A stretch of 64,000 bases of DNA from contig CP136063.1 in assembly GCA_032622095.1 (NCBI GenBank), positions 61,331,897 through 61,395,896 on the forward strand, given 5' to 3'. The notes beneath the pieces were generated by a model. That model was not told where the DNA came from and did not search any database. It saw only the letters and a list, made by a program, of their open reading frames with translations. The DNA is from Siphonodentalium dalli (Eukaryota; Mollusca; Scaphopoda; Gadilida; Siphonodentaliidae). Numbering within the stretch: position 1 is the first letter of the stretch; every line of letters begins with the position of its first letter. This document shows positions 26,451 through 36,456 of this stretch, piece after piece. The position numbers and the translations under genes were made by a program.

Positions 26451-26636
26451 ATGGACATGGTTTTCGCCGTTTTGTTGTTGTTGTTAGTAACCGGAACACA
26501 TTCCGTGCACGTGATGTTAATGTGCACACCATGGGAGGGTTTCGGTCACTGTTCAATTCACATAACTGGTGTAAAGATGCTCAAGTCGTATTTGCACACT
26601 ATTTTAGCACCCGATATGTTAGTTACATGCATCTGA
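26451..26636 (+). pseudogene. Short secretory-type ORF, faint glycosyltransferase N-terminus likeness
   Basis: A 61-codon frame begins with a good signal-peptide-like segment (MDMVFAVLLLLLVTGTHS) followed by VHVMLMCTPWEGFGHC. A hydrophobic strand, then P-W-x-G-x-x-H or a similar turn, occurs at the start of GT-B glycosyltransferases such as UDP-glucuronosyltransferases. The frame stops 30 residues later with no splice donor that I would trust. It lies inside the non-autonomous hAT-like element, so it might be a captured exon. It may equally be chance. Confidence 0.2.
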
Positions 26637-27690
26637 GCCGAATAACACATAGTAACTAAGCTGTTATGAGCTGAATCAATCAACATGTTAACATACTTAT
26701 GGAAATCCATGGTGGACTAAATGCTTTATAATTATTTATGGGTCTTGATAAAATATAAAAAACGTGTATAGTTGACTCTGAATTTTCAAATTATTATACA
26801 TCGGTTCTAAATGTAAGCTTGTCCCCGGTTGGTTTATGGACTATCTTAATATCTATGCCAATGTAACCATTTAAATAACATCGTGGGTGCCTAAATGTTG
26901 TGCCCAAACAAGTTGCATCTTTAAGATGTCAAGCTAACAATAAATTCAATAATGTTTTCTGTTGTGTGTTTGACGATGTTGGAATTATATTTATATTCTT
27001 GTTTCTCAATCTGCTATTCAACTGGGATCAATTATTGCATAACATTTCATAAAGAGCTAAGCAGTTACACGCTTTCTGCGTAAATGGATGCTTCCTGTTC
27101 ATGTGTGCTGGAATGTTCTCTATGCGCAAGAAATTAAGCATGGAACAAAAATGGCGAGAATGTGACTAGAATGTTCTATGTCCAAACAGAAAAATCAATA
27201 TTACTTCTCAACCTCATAACGTTGAACACCCATGATGTCATGACTGCAATTTAGTGCTTATTACGCATTCTCGAATCAAATATGAGACATCGGTATTTAC
27301 CGATATACATGAACTGGTATCAAAAAATTCCCACAAAAAGGGTAATGTAGACTTAGAACCCTTAAGCACTGATGCGACGATATGCCGACATGCCATATGT
27401 AACTATTGAATCGACTATTGTAGTATTGATTTGATTCATATTAAAACCAAATGTTCGCCCCGGCGTATGTTCTGATTTCACTGAAACATTATACGGACTT
27501 CAATTTAATGAGAAATAATCTAGTATTGGCCGATCATGCTTTTGTCGACTGCTTTTAAACGTGCCCTCGTCGCCTGACTTCCAGGGTTCGACGGTTCGTT
27601 GGCTCGGGCAACTTCGGGGGTGCATACATTAATTTAACTAACCCAGCTGTTGCCTGAGTCAACGACCTGTCAAACCCTGAAAGTCAGGCG

Positions 27691-28285
27691 TGTATCGCGT
27701 GTATAGATCTGAACGCCAAGGTTGGATAATTATTTATTTCAACCTGATAAAGAAAAGAAAACAAAATATTAAAATCCAATAATCCGAGTCCGAACAATAC
27801 CATCAATACAAAAGTACCATAAACACACGTACCTACTATGTATCACGCAAACGGACACAATGAGAATACCTATCTCACAAAAGGGTATATGAACCATATC
27901 ACGCAGAAAATATGTCCAAATAACAAACAGAAATAATAACATATCCGTAGAAAATAGGTAAACATCCAAATGAAAAGACCCAATACCAAAAGCCGATTAT
28001 ACTGGCTTAATAGTATACAAAGAATAGATCCCATGCAGATTAAATCAATAATACATATACATACAGGGCATACTACTCAATAAACATTAATAGCACATAT
28101 TGCAGATGAAAATAATAAAGTAAACATACACGTTGGCGGGATATATATGCATAAACATGTAAGTTATCAATCAAAGTTCTACTAATCTGTCCGATCAACC
28201 ATTCAACTCAGTTCACTAAACTAAAATCTAAATAGTTGGTATCCTGCATCAACAGCCTCTATTGAACGTTATCACTTGTGATACA
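27691..28285 (-). repeat. BEL/Pao 3' LTR (595 bp)
   Basis: It is nearly identical to 42079-42694 except for a 20-bp segment missing near the 'cctatctcac' position and scattered substitutions. In transcription sense it is the 3' LTR. The adjoining purine-rich sequence on the minus strand (gctgcgggag) is the likely polypurine tract. Confidence 0.95.
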
Positions 28286-28298
28286 CTCCCGCAGCGAA

Positions 28299-28834
28299 TT
28301 AGATTGTGCTGTCCTGCTCTTCAATGGGAAGAATGAGGACCAGGCGATTTGCAGATCGGCGAATTGTGATGTCCTTTGAACCCTTGTAGGAAGATCCACT
28401 GTCCTGGATCTTGTATCTAACCGTGACATCTCGAACTTTCCCGTCCCGTCCTGCCTCAGCACAACACACGTCTGCCAATTTCAATCTCCCCCTGATACTA
28501 CTGCTGTCTGGAACTAAAACAATGTCTCCTACTTGGGAACGTGCCACTTCTGTCGTACAATAAGTGTGTGCAGGTAATCTCTTTGCCATTTCTTCCAGAA
28601 TGTATCGATTATTTGTTGTACGCATTTCCAACGTACTCTAAAGCATTCAGGTTCTGTGTATTGTCCGGGTGGAATGATAGAAGAAGCTCTCCCCAACAAC
28701 AGGTCATTTGGACAAAGGTACGACCCGTTATTCGGATTTGTAGTTTTTGTACCGATTGGCCGTCCATTCACAACATTAGCCACTTCAAACAACACTGTTT
28801 GTAGCTCCGAGAAAGTTAGAACCATCCCTCCCAC
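28299..28834 (-). pseudogene. BEL/Pao integrase C-terminal region, frame-broken
   Basis: It continues the pol polyprotein in two other frames. Segment 28834-28529 (VVNGRPIG, CPNDLLLGRASS, FWKKWQRDYL) is the end of the BEL integrase. Segment 28631-28299 (VGDIVLVPDSS, GKVRDVTVRYK) is the DUF5641-type C-terminal domain that follows integrase in BEL/Pao elements. Frame breaks at about 28820-28834 and about 28540-28620 separate these from each other and from the main pol frame. The last stop lies 11 bp from the 3' LTR. Confidence 0.85.
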
Positions 28835-31800
28835 AGCTTGCTCGAGACATCTTTTGACAGATTTATAAGTGCCTCACTACACCCATTTTCCCATGGGGCG
28901 TCAGCTGATTTTGTGATAATCCATTCAGTTCCTTTACGAGCACTGTCGCGAGCAATGTCTTCCCAATTCCAGTCACGTACTATTCCTCTAATTTCCTTGC
29001 TGGCTGAGACTAACTGAGATCCAGCATCTGAAAATATCTTTCGAGGATAACCTCTTTGAGATACAAATCTCCGGAACACGAGCATAAAACTATCTGTGTC
29101 GTAACCATCTGCTACATCCACATAAACTGCACGGTTGCTGAGGCAATTGAAGATGACTCCCCATGCTTTTCCACGAACTCGCTTTCTGACTGTGTCCTTT
29201 ATCTCAAAGGGTCCAAACAGATCCATAGAACAATTAGAAAATGGTGGAGATGGTGTCATCCGTTCAATTGGGAGGCGTCCCATTTCTTGTCCAATAATCT
29301 TCTTGTCTATCAAACGACAGATGACACATTTCCGTTTAGCCAACTTCAGAAATCGACGAGCACCCGGAATCCAATATTTGCTCCTAATCCGAGCAAGATC
29401 CGCGTCAATGCCACCGTGATGATGGCGATGGGTCGACTCGATTATCAATTTTGTTACAGGACTTTCAATTGGCAATAAAATAAACTCAGTACGATTCCAT
29501 GTTCTCTTTATCCACTCTGCCATCCGCGACCCAACAACAATCAATCCATTTCCTGCAACCTTAGGTCCAAGTTGTCTGTACCGACATTCCCAGTTATCTG
29601 GTATGGATTTCTGGGCATATCGAATCAAGTCTTCTTCGGCCTTCCTTAGTGACTCCGGTTCAGAAAGCACTGCAACAGCGGATCTGAACGACCTCTGTCG
29701 GGCTATCCGTAAAACGATCGCCGTAACTCGAGCAAATTTATCCCAACTGCTAAATCTGCTGCTATCGACCACACTGAGATCTGCAACTGACTGTGTTTGT
29801 CTTGTATTTGCACCCGATTGAACGCTAACGTTTAAAACCACACGCGTGTGATCAGGAAGTTCATTCGTAGGAATGTCAGAGTCCTTGCGTAACGGCCATT
29901 CCTCGACTGGACGTCGAAGATACTTTGGTCCAAACTGCCAATCAGATTTTCCTGGTGCGAGTTTAGCCGGGTCAACAGGTCTGGTCACCATATCCGCAAC
30001 ATTGTCGTTTCCTTGAACCCAGTACCACTCACACGGTTCAGTTTTTGACTGAATTTCGGCTACTCGAGTAGCAACAAATGTGCCGAACCCGTAACTCTCT
30101 TTCTGTATCTGAGCCCTGACAATCATAGAATCAACAATGTGAATTACATTCGAAAATTTGAATGTGAGGCTCGTCACGAGTTTCTCCCTCAAACGAGCGG
30201 CTATTAGCGCACCACACAATTCCAATCTTGGAATAGACAATTGTCTGATTGGCGCGATTCTGTTCTTTGCCATCACCAATCGCGACTCAAAATCACCCTC
30301 TACCGTTTCCCATCTGGCATATGCACATGATCCATATGCAAGTTTGCTCCCATCCGAAAATATCACGAGCACGGGATCGCCAATCGCTTTATTTGGTCGC
30401 AAACACCTAGGAAATGTGATTCCTTCAGCATCAAACATCTTCGTAAAGAAATCCAACCACTTTTGTCTACAATCTGATGAAATGTCTTCATCCCACGTTG
30501 ACTTTGAACAGCTTTGATCTGTTTCCTTATCATTTAGACACATTTGTCTGAGCAGAACCTTTGCATGCAGTATGAATGGTGACAACAAGCCCATAGGGTC
30601 ATAAATTGTAGCCACTTGGCTCAACACCATCCTCCTGGTAAGTCTTCGAGGAAACCTTATAGGCACATCTTCGAGTCTCATATCATCACCTTGTCGTACA
30701 CTTTTGATCCGCTTCGAAAAATTTATTACAGCTTTGAATCGGAAAACATCCTCACTTGGTTTCCATCTCATACCCAAAACTTTCTCTTCCGTCCTGTCTA
30801 CAAATTTCATAGCTGTTTGGTGACCATCATCCTCACACGATCCGATCCAATGTTTGACCATGAAACCACCCTTTGCAAGAATATTCTCGGCATCACACGC
30901 AAACTGTCTAACCTCCACTTCACTGTCCATAGAGTGCAAAATGTCGTCAACGTAAGTATTTGATTTGAGAACTTCAACAGCTTCCGGAAATTGATCTTTC
31001 ATCAAATCAGCTGTCATCCTTAATGCCATTGTGGCGATCGCTCCGCTGGGTCTGTCGCCAAATGTAACTGTTTTTAATATGAAGTGATCAGGCGGTCTGT
31101 CTTCTTGTAAGTCTCTCCAAAGAAAACGGTGAGTATGCTGGTCCAGTTCGCTTATTCCAACGCTATTGTACATCTTAGTGATGTCACCAACAACTGCATA
31201 AGTACCTTGTCTGAATCGCAACAATATGGCCATGAGATCATTAACCACATTAGGTCCCTTTGCCCAATAGGAATTTAACACATGTCCCATGTATGAAGCG
31301 GACGAATTAAACACAATACGGATTGGAGTTGACTCCGAATCGGGTTTCAGTACCTCATGGTGCGGTAGGTAGTGCACAGGTCCATTAAAATTACGAATTT
31401 CATTATTTGACAACATGCGTGCGACTCCTCTATTTAACATATCCCGGATCTGATCAGAGTACTTCCTTGTATATTCTGTCCCCGACTTCTTCAGTCGTTT
31501 CTCCAAGGAGGCCAGTCGCGAAAGAGCGGAACCATAATTGTTTGGCAGATCATTAGGGTCACGAGTCCACGGATATACCGCCGACCAGCATTGATCAATT
31601 GGATCGAACTTCAGCCCCTTTTCGATCATAGCCAACTCGCGCTCTTCTTGTATGGTGTAAGCTTTACTACCAACGGCACACTGTCCGCATTTACAGGATC
31701 CACACTTTGGTACACATTGTGTTCCTAGAGAATCGATCTCGAAAAACCTGTCCAATGTATCGTTCAAAGACACGTTCCCATCGGTCGCATATACATTGAT

Positions 31801-31845
31801 ATCCACCGTGTTCAATTCCATTGCATGGATTCGGATTGTATTCAC
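28816..31845 (-). CDS. pol: BEL/Pao pol: reverse transcriptase, RNase H, integrase
   Basis: A 1009-codon frame from its first Met. RT motifs are IVFNSSA (177-183), VVGDITKMY with the first catalytic Asp at 221, TFGDRPSGA (261-269), and YVDD at 298-301. RNase H carries FSDGS (Asp498), LELCGAL (Glu542) and IVDSM (Asp572). The integrase zinc-binding module has HRHHH (806-810) and CVIC (840-843). The catalytic core has MDLFG (Asp875), FSDAGS (Asp940) and WENGCSEA (Glu991). All catalytic residues that I can place are present. The frame is lost 18 residues after the catalytic Glu. The reading frame probably began upstream as part of a gag-pol polyprotein, so the Met is only the first in the open frame. 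Confidence 0.9.
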   Translation of the reverse strand: MNTIRIHAMELNTVDINVYATDGNVSLNDTLDRFFEIDSLGTQCVPKCGSCKCGQCAVGSKAYTIQEERELAMIEKGLKFDPIDQCWSAVYPWTRDPNDLPNNYGSALSRLASLEKRLKKSGTEYTRKYSDQIRDMLNRGVARMLSNNEIRNFNGPVHYLPHHEVLKPDSESTPIRIVFNSSASYMGHVLNSYWAKGPNVVNDLMAILLRFRQGTYAVVGDITKMYNSVGISELDQHTHRFLWRDLQEDRPPDHFILKTVTFGDRPSGAIATMALRMTADLMKDQFPEAVEVLKSNTYVDDILHSMDSEVEVRQFACDAENILAKGGFMVKHWIGSCEDDGHQTAMKFVDRTEEKVLGMRWKPSEDVFRFKAVINFSKRIKSVRQGDDMRLEDVPIRFPRRLTRRMVLSQVATIYDPMGLLSPFILHAKVLLRQMCLNDKETDQSCSKSTWDEDISSDCRQKWLDFFTKMFDAEGITFPRCLRPNKAIGDPVLVIFSDGSKLAYGSCAYARWETVEGDFESRLVMAKNRIAPIRQLSIPRLELCGALIAARLREKLVTSLTFKFSNVIHIVDSMIVRAQIQKESYGFGTFVATRVAEIQSKTEPCEWYWVQGNDNVADMVTRPVDPAKLAPGKSDWQFGPKYLRRPVEEWPLRKDSDIPTNELPDHTRVVLNVSVQSGANTRQTQSVADLSVVDSSRFSSWDKFARVTAIVLRIARQRSFRSAVAVLSEPESLRKAEEDLIRYAQKSIPDNWECRYRQLGPKVAGNGLIVVGSRMAEWIKRTWNRTEFILLPIESPVTKLIIESTHRHHHGGIDADLARIRSKYWIPGARRFLKLAKRKCVICRLIDKKIIGQEMGRLPIERMTPSPPFSNCSMDLFGPFEIKDTVRKRVRGKAWGVIFNCLSNRAVYVDVADGYDTDSFMLVFRRFVSQRGYPRKIFSDAGSQLVSASKEIRGIVRDWNWEDIARDSARKGTEWIITKSADAPWENGCSEALINLSKDVSSKLWEGWF

Positions 31846-32605
31846 TAATGATTCTGTGTATGTCTAGAAGTTCATGGGAACCACGAATACAGTATCCAAA
31901 TTGATTATGCATTAATTGCAGATTTCCTGATTGATGCACAACAATAGGCATTAACTTGCAACAGTCTGTCCCAATTAATAAGTCAACCTTGCCGGTTGGC
32001 CTCTTAATGTCATCGAGAGTTATGCCGTTGAATAAATGCACAACCCGACCCGACTGACGTCAACGTATCCAATTTCTGCCGTAACGTCATCCATTCCATA
32101 GGCATGTATTTCCCAGATAATTCCACTGCTATCCATTAGAGGCACTACATATTCCTTACTCTGAAGCAATTCAGTAACGTTCCCAACTTTTGTAACTGAT
32201 AACATGGTGTCTTGTCCTTCGAGACCTAGCTCCCTGGCCGTACTGTGTGTTATAAGGGACATGTCCGCCCCTGGGTCCCACAATGCTGTGAGTGGTCGAC
32301 TCTTACAAGGAACCTCGCTCAACATCAGGACAATTTTATGTTTACGTCCGCTACCACCCAGTTGCCTCACTGCATTGTGAAAGGAAAATGCATGATTGTT
32401 GTCACTGTGCAGCAATGGATGGTGCATTCTATTACATTTCCCCTTGATCGAATCTACCTTATCACATGGCTTTCTGTTTGGACAATCCACCGAACGATGC
32501 TTCAATTCCAAGCAGGAAAAACACCCACCGTGTTTCTTAAGTAGCTCTACCCTGGATTGAACGCCCATCATCCGGAAAGTTGAACAATTTGATATATCGT
32601 GTGAA
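31846..32605 (-). pseudogene. BEL/Pao CCHC knuckle and aspartic protease region
   Basis: Read from 32605 downwards, this is the part of gag-pol cut off by the palindromic insertion. It has a CCHC knuckle (CFSCLELKHRSVDC), then a retropepsin-like ALWDPGADMSLITHSTAREL. The usual Asp-Ser/Thr-Gly is Asp-Pro-Gly here. A frame break near 32020-32041 moves reading to the frame with DLLIGTDCCKLMP, the DUF1758-type tail of the protease. Another break precedes the pol frame at about 31845. The first 37 codons of the open frame (32715-32605) belong to the inserted element, not to the retrotransposon. Confidence 0.85.
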
Positions 32606-32633
32606 AGAAGAATAGCTGGCTCGTTAGAGTCAC

Positions 32634-32870
32634 ATCTAAAAATAGAATCTTTGGGTCTAAAATTGTTTGTACTAAAATATTCCCAAAATATCAAAACCCA
32701 AAAAAAAAATTTCAAAACTTCAAAAATTTATTTTTTCAAAAAATTATTTTTTCCAAAAATTATTTTTTCCAAAAAATTTATAAATTTCCAAACTTCCAAA
32801 TTATCAAAACCCCAAAATTTCCAAACTTCCAAATTATCAAAACCCCCAAAATTGTTTAAATAAAAAATTT
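32634..32870. repeat. Subterminal AT-rich block, outer left
   Basis: It starts tctaaaaatagaatctttgg and runs into (a/t)-rich units of the type aacttcaaaaatttcaaaa. The first 60 bp recur in the same orientation at 36460 and, inverted, at about 37055 and 40890. Confidence 0.85.
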
Positions 32871-33736
32871 ATAACGAGTTTTCGGTTTCTGATAAACTCG
32901 ATATTAAAAAATGTCGAATGTTAAATTATTTGCGCGTAATATCTTTCGTAATATTTTTTGTTCAAATATTTATCATCAATTTATTAATCGATGTTTAGAA
33001 ATAGCTTTATTGGACATTGTGACCAACGGTATGAATGCATACATTCCAGTGTTTAACGGACGCAGTTCATATAATTGTCATACCTGAAAATAGACACCAT
33101 TACTTTTTACATAAATAATAAAGAGCGTTTATTCTTTACTTATCTCTATATGAAGTTATTGAGTATATGACAGGCGTGTATTTTCGTCAATTATTGGAAG
33201 TATTGAAATGTACTATGTTGAATTACTAACGGTCGAAAATGGTAAGGCGAAATTACAACCCTCCAGAATGAATTGTCATATTGAATGAATGATGATTTAA
33301 TCTCAGCCATTTTTACATGGAACATGAGCGATGTACACTCAATCACACACGCCACATTGGTGTTAACAATGTGTCTTTCACACCTTTGCTTTACCAAATG
33401 AATTCTATTATTTCCCCGGTCACAGCTATATGGTATTCAGAAAACATATCGATTTAATGTCTGAACAAACGGGGTTAGTATCAATTAAGGTTGATAAACT
33501 GTGTCATTCACGCGATAATTAGTTATCCATAAAACATGCATACATATTAAGTCAGGTCGTGAGACACTCAATTATACAAATTGCTTTGATCACATTGTTA
33601 TAACAACATTACGTAATAACCCCTTATCACTCCAGTCACACTTACGATCATTTTGTATGCCGAAAACTCCAGGTAGCACCGATGATGTAACATTATATCA
33701 CTGCTATTGTGCCAATGATAGGTTCAGACATGTTCT

Positions 33737-33771
33737 ATGTTTAGAAAAATAGATAATGTGCAGGTTAAGCC

Positions 33772-33810
<39 letters not shown>

Positions 33811-33901
33811 GTCACCAAGCGACATAACATCCTGCTTTCATGATCCAATGGCCAATGTCCATGAAGATTTTATTTCCGATGCAAGTCATATTTCCGACTA
33901 A
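33737..33901 (+). CDS. 54-aa ORF sharing ATPase N-terminal sequence (left arm)
   Basis: It starts MFRKIDNVQVKP, continues with a run of 12-13 glutamines (CAA repeats ending in CAG), then SPSDITSCFHDPMANVHEDF, and stops after ISDASHISD. The middle part is almost identical to residues 83-102 of the ATPase encoded on the opposite strand. It is therefore a truncated, inverted duplicate of that gene's 5' part, with a different start and end. The P-loop is not included. Function is unknown: it could be a relic or a short decoy-like protein. Confidence 0.45.
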
Positions 33902-34046
33902 CTCCTGAAAAGTTACCTATAATTCTGCTGTGGTTAAGCAGTCCATTATTTAGGGCATACCTGTATGTAGGCCTACCAGTGGATGAATAGTCTGCCGGAG
34001 AAGTACTGTGTAGACAGGTCTTGTCGGTAAGAGAGTCAGCCGAGAA

Positions 34047-34259
34047 ATGAAGGCTCGGCTATTAAAACATAGTAATGCGATAGCGAACATCAAACGAGTC
34101 TGCGCACGCATATCTGTCAAAGGATACAATGGCAGTCATTGGTCAATTTATCCCCGGTGTCAGCTCAGTACAATAGCAGTCATTGGTCAATTTATCCCCG
34201 GTGTCAGCTCAGTACACAATCGACACGAAGCCGGAGGTCATAATTACTCTTACGAATGA
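34047..34259 (+). CDS. Small unidentified ORF (left arm)
   Basis: 70 codons, starting MKARLLKHSNAIANIKRVC. It spans two tandem copies of a roughly 43-bp repeat (agtcattggtcaatttatcc...), so part of the protein is repeat-derived in different frames. It is mirrored at 39266-39478. I recognise no family. The coding status is weak. Confidence 0.2.
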   Translation: MKARLLKHSNAIANIKRVCARISVKGYNGSHWSIYPRCQLSTIAVIGQFIPGVSSVHNRHEAGGHNYSYE

Positions 34260-34553
34260 AGAGCGTTGAACATATACGAAATTATTACACGAATGAACTG
34301 AAATTTATATTTCACATCTTACCAACAACATATACAGACATGGTCATAGTGTTATATTATCTTACATGTACCCATGCTATGACATACTTAAAGGGGGATA
34401 ATGCACACACGGAGTGTGGAATGTTAAAGTGACACGAGGTAAGGGACGTTATGTAATATTGGTGTGTGAATATTAAAGGAGCATTCTCGCTATACAAACC
34501 CCCCTCCCCACTTATAGATATATAACGAAGACGAGAATAACATGTTGATGAAG

Positions 34554-34559
34554 TTTATT
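34554..34559 (-). terminator. AATAAA polyA signal, left-arm ATPase gene
   Basis: TTTATT on the plus strand (AATAAA on the gene strand) starts 5 bp after the ATPase stop codon. The mirror copy is at 38966-38971. Confidence 0.55.
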
Positions 34560-34564
34560 GAAAT

Positions 34565-36355
34565 TTAATCATTGTCTGAATCTTCGACCGTTAGATTTAC
34601 TGCTAAGAGTTTCTTGAATTTTCTCATCGCTTCATCTGCAGCCCATTCATTATTATATCCGCGTTTGGTCAGTTTGACCATTTTCTTCATGATCGTGTTA
34701 TGTATGGGTGATGTTTTCAATCGATACTGGTATTCTATTAATCGTCTATAACTTTTGAGAAACAGAACAAAATCTGTGTCGATGGTATCCTCTTTTCCCG
34801 ACATGCTCTCATCTCCCGAAATGCTCTCTTCTTCTTTCACATCATTGGTGACGCGTTTCATCATACTTTTGAATGTGTCCATCTCGTTGACACATCGCGC
34901 AGCTTTCTTAAGACCGAATACCGTTCTACTACCGACGACATTACCATCTTTTGAATCTGATAGCGTTCCCCGTTCATCTTCATCTGTATCTTCTCCGAAG
35001 AGAGTTGTTTTTGTCTCGGACATAGCTCCGTGTTCATCCGGATCCTCAGTTAATTTTCGTTTTAACTTATTTTCTTGACACCAGTTTTTTACGTGTCTCT
35101 GAACATCATAATGATCTGCGAACAAAAGCCCGCATTCATTACAAGGGTACGACATGTCTTCTTGAATGTCTCTGTTTTGATGGTTCTTCTTATTAATTTC
35201 ATCGAGCTCACCAGGTGGCCGTATGTCGTTAGTATAGTCATTATGTTGACCCTGGGGCGCAATATAATTATATGTTATGCCCTTCTGTTGACCGGGGAGT
35301 TCTCTGTCATCGTATTTCATCGCATTCTGTTGACCCTGGGTCTCAGTGTCTTTTGTATGTTTTTTCATCCCATTCTGTTCATCTGGGTGTTCTCTGTCTT
35401 TTTGGAGATTATATTTCATGCCATTCCATTCACCCCTATGTTGGTTCGTGTCCTCTTTTAGTACATTCTGTCGCAGACGTAATGTGTCCGGTGTTGCGGC
35501 TTTTAAATCCACCAGTAGGTAACCGTACGGTTCACTCGTCGCTTCCGAAAACTCTCGAACCATACGCTGAGGACATTCAGGATACATCTGTCTTGATAAT
35601 GTTGAAATTAATCCCTTGTCGATTGGGTTATTGAACAATACCAAATATTGACAATTTCGTCGTTGCGTTGGATCTTTGTTGTAGTAGAAATTCTGGTTCA
35701 AACTTATCAAAGATAAGTTCAAATGGTGACTTCCTTCGGAATGCAAATCATTAACTCTCTGGTCTTTTGATGAAGTTTGCATCAAGTCATCGAGTATAAC
35801 TAGATTTTTATACCGGGGGTTGATAAGAGAATCCAAGTTTGCTGGTATTCCTCGTATAAAGTTGACCTGAGGGGTGACGGTATACTTTAATTCGTCATAT
35901 AGGGGCTGCCAATATTTATAAAACCATATTATTCTGTCAGGTGCGGGTGATATTTTTGAGGCAGACTTTTGTAGCAAGGTTTTCACGAAGTATGTCTTAC
36001 CACAAGATGTAGGTCCACTTACACATGCCGTGAATGGATGCTTGAAAATAAAATCTTCATGGACATTGGCCATTGGATCATTAAAGCAGGATGTTATGTC
36101 GCTTGGTGGCTGTTGTTGTTGTTGTTGTTGTTGTTGGTGATGTTGTTGTTGTTGTTGTTGTGGCTGATGATACTGTTGTTGTTGTTGTTGTGGCTGATGA
36201 TACTGCTGCCTGTTGCTGCTACTGTCTGTTGCTGTTGCATGGTGCTGCTGCTGTGGTTGTCGGTTAACAAACTCAGTGTGCTTAGATTGTACATGTCTTA
36301 TCAAATCATGGTTCCGCACATACCCCCTAGAGCAAATTGAACACTGGTGCTTCAT
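34565..36355 (-). CDS. Zinc-finger / polyQ / packaging-type P-loop ATPase (left arm)
   Basis: 596 aa, intact. Order: C2H2 finger (C5, C8, H21, H26); Gln/His-rich tract (about 34-82); ATPase domain with Walker A GPTSCGKT (114-121) and Walker B LVILDD (185-190); SLNQNFY sensor-like segment (218-224); LVLFNNP, RQMYP and PYGYLLVDL (277-284). Then come about six degenerate repeats of 13-17 residues built on 'Q(N/K)GM-Y...DRE-PGQ' (305-395), a CCHC-type finger (CNECGLLF...H...C), and an acidic then basic helical C-terminus. The GSHH-(x)n-QN-F and YGYL-x-DL pattern recalls the A32/FtsK-HerA-like ATPases of Polintons and adintovirus-like elements, which pump DNA into capsids. That assignment is from remembered family pattern. 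Start: first Met, immediately before the finger. The gene points outwards from the palindrome centre. Confidence 0.8.
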   Translation of the reverse strand: MKHQCSICSRGYVRNHDLIRHVQSKHTEFVNRQPQQQHHATATDSSSNRQQYHQPQQQQQQYHQPQQQQQQHHQQQQQQQQQPPSDITSCFNDPMANVHEDFIFKHPFTACVSGPTSCGKTYFVKTLLQKSASKISPAPDRIIWFYKYWQPLYDELKYTVTPQVNFIRGIPANLDSLINPRYKNLVILDDLMQTSSKDQRVNDLHSEGSHHLNLSLISLNQNFYYNKDPTQRRNCQYLVLFNNPIDKGLISTLSRQMYPECPQRMVREFSEATSEPYGYLLVDLKAATPDTLRLRQNVLKEDTNQHRGEWNGMKYNLQKDREHPDEQNGMKKHTKDTETQGQQNAMKYDDRELPGQQKGITYNYIAPQGQHNDYTNDIRPPGELDEINKKNHQNRDIQEDMSYPCNECGLLFADHYDVQRHVKNWCQENKLKRKLTEDPDEHGAMSETKTTLFGEDTDEDERGTLSDSKDGNVVGSRTVFGLKKAARCVNEMDTFKSMMKRVTNDVKEEESISGDESMSGKEDTIDTDFVLFLKSYRRLIEYQYRLKTSPIHNTIMKKMVKLTKRGYNNEWAADEAMRKFKKLLAVNLTVEDSDND

Positions 36356-36456
36356 TTATACTTGACTAAAATGTCTCGGTATTTCAAAATGTACAAGTCA
36401 CTCTTTTTTCTGCATTTTATTTTAGAAAGTTTATCGTCCCTTATAAAAATCGATTA

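Noticed and set aside
28529-28868. Plus-strand frames opposite the BEL integrase
   Set aside because: They are shadows of the minus-strand pol gene, which has all the catalytic motifs.
32651-32863. Lys/Phe-rich frames in the subterminal A/T repeats (also 36457-36747, 36721-37059, 40662-40992)
   Set aside because: These are translations of acttcaaaaatttc simple repeats, with no protein-like composition.
33657-33746. 29-codon ORF (MPKTPGSTDDVTLYH...) just upstream of the 54-aa ORF
   Set aside because: Too short, overlaps the next start, and no independent evidence beyond the arm-to-arm identity that applies to everything in the palindrome.
35075-35634. Plus-strand frames opposite the left-arm ATPase (and their mirrors at 37891-38450)
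   Set aside because: They are shadows of a gene with clear Walker A, Walker B and zinc-finger motifs on the other strand.
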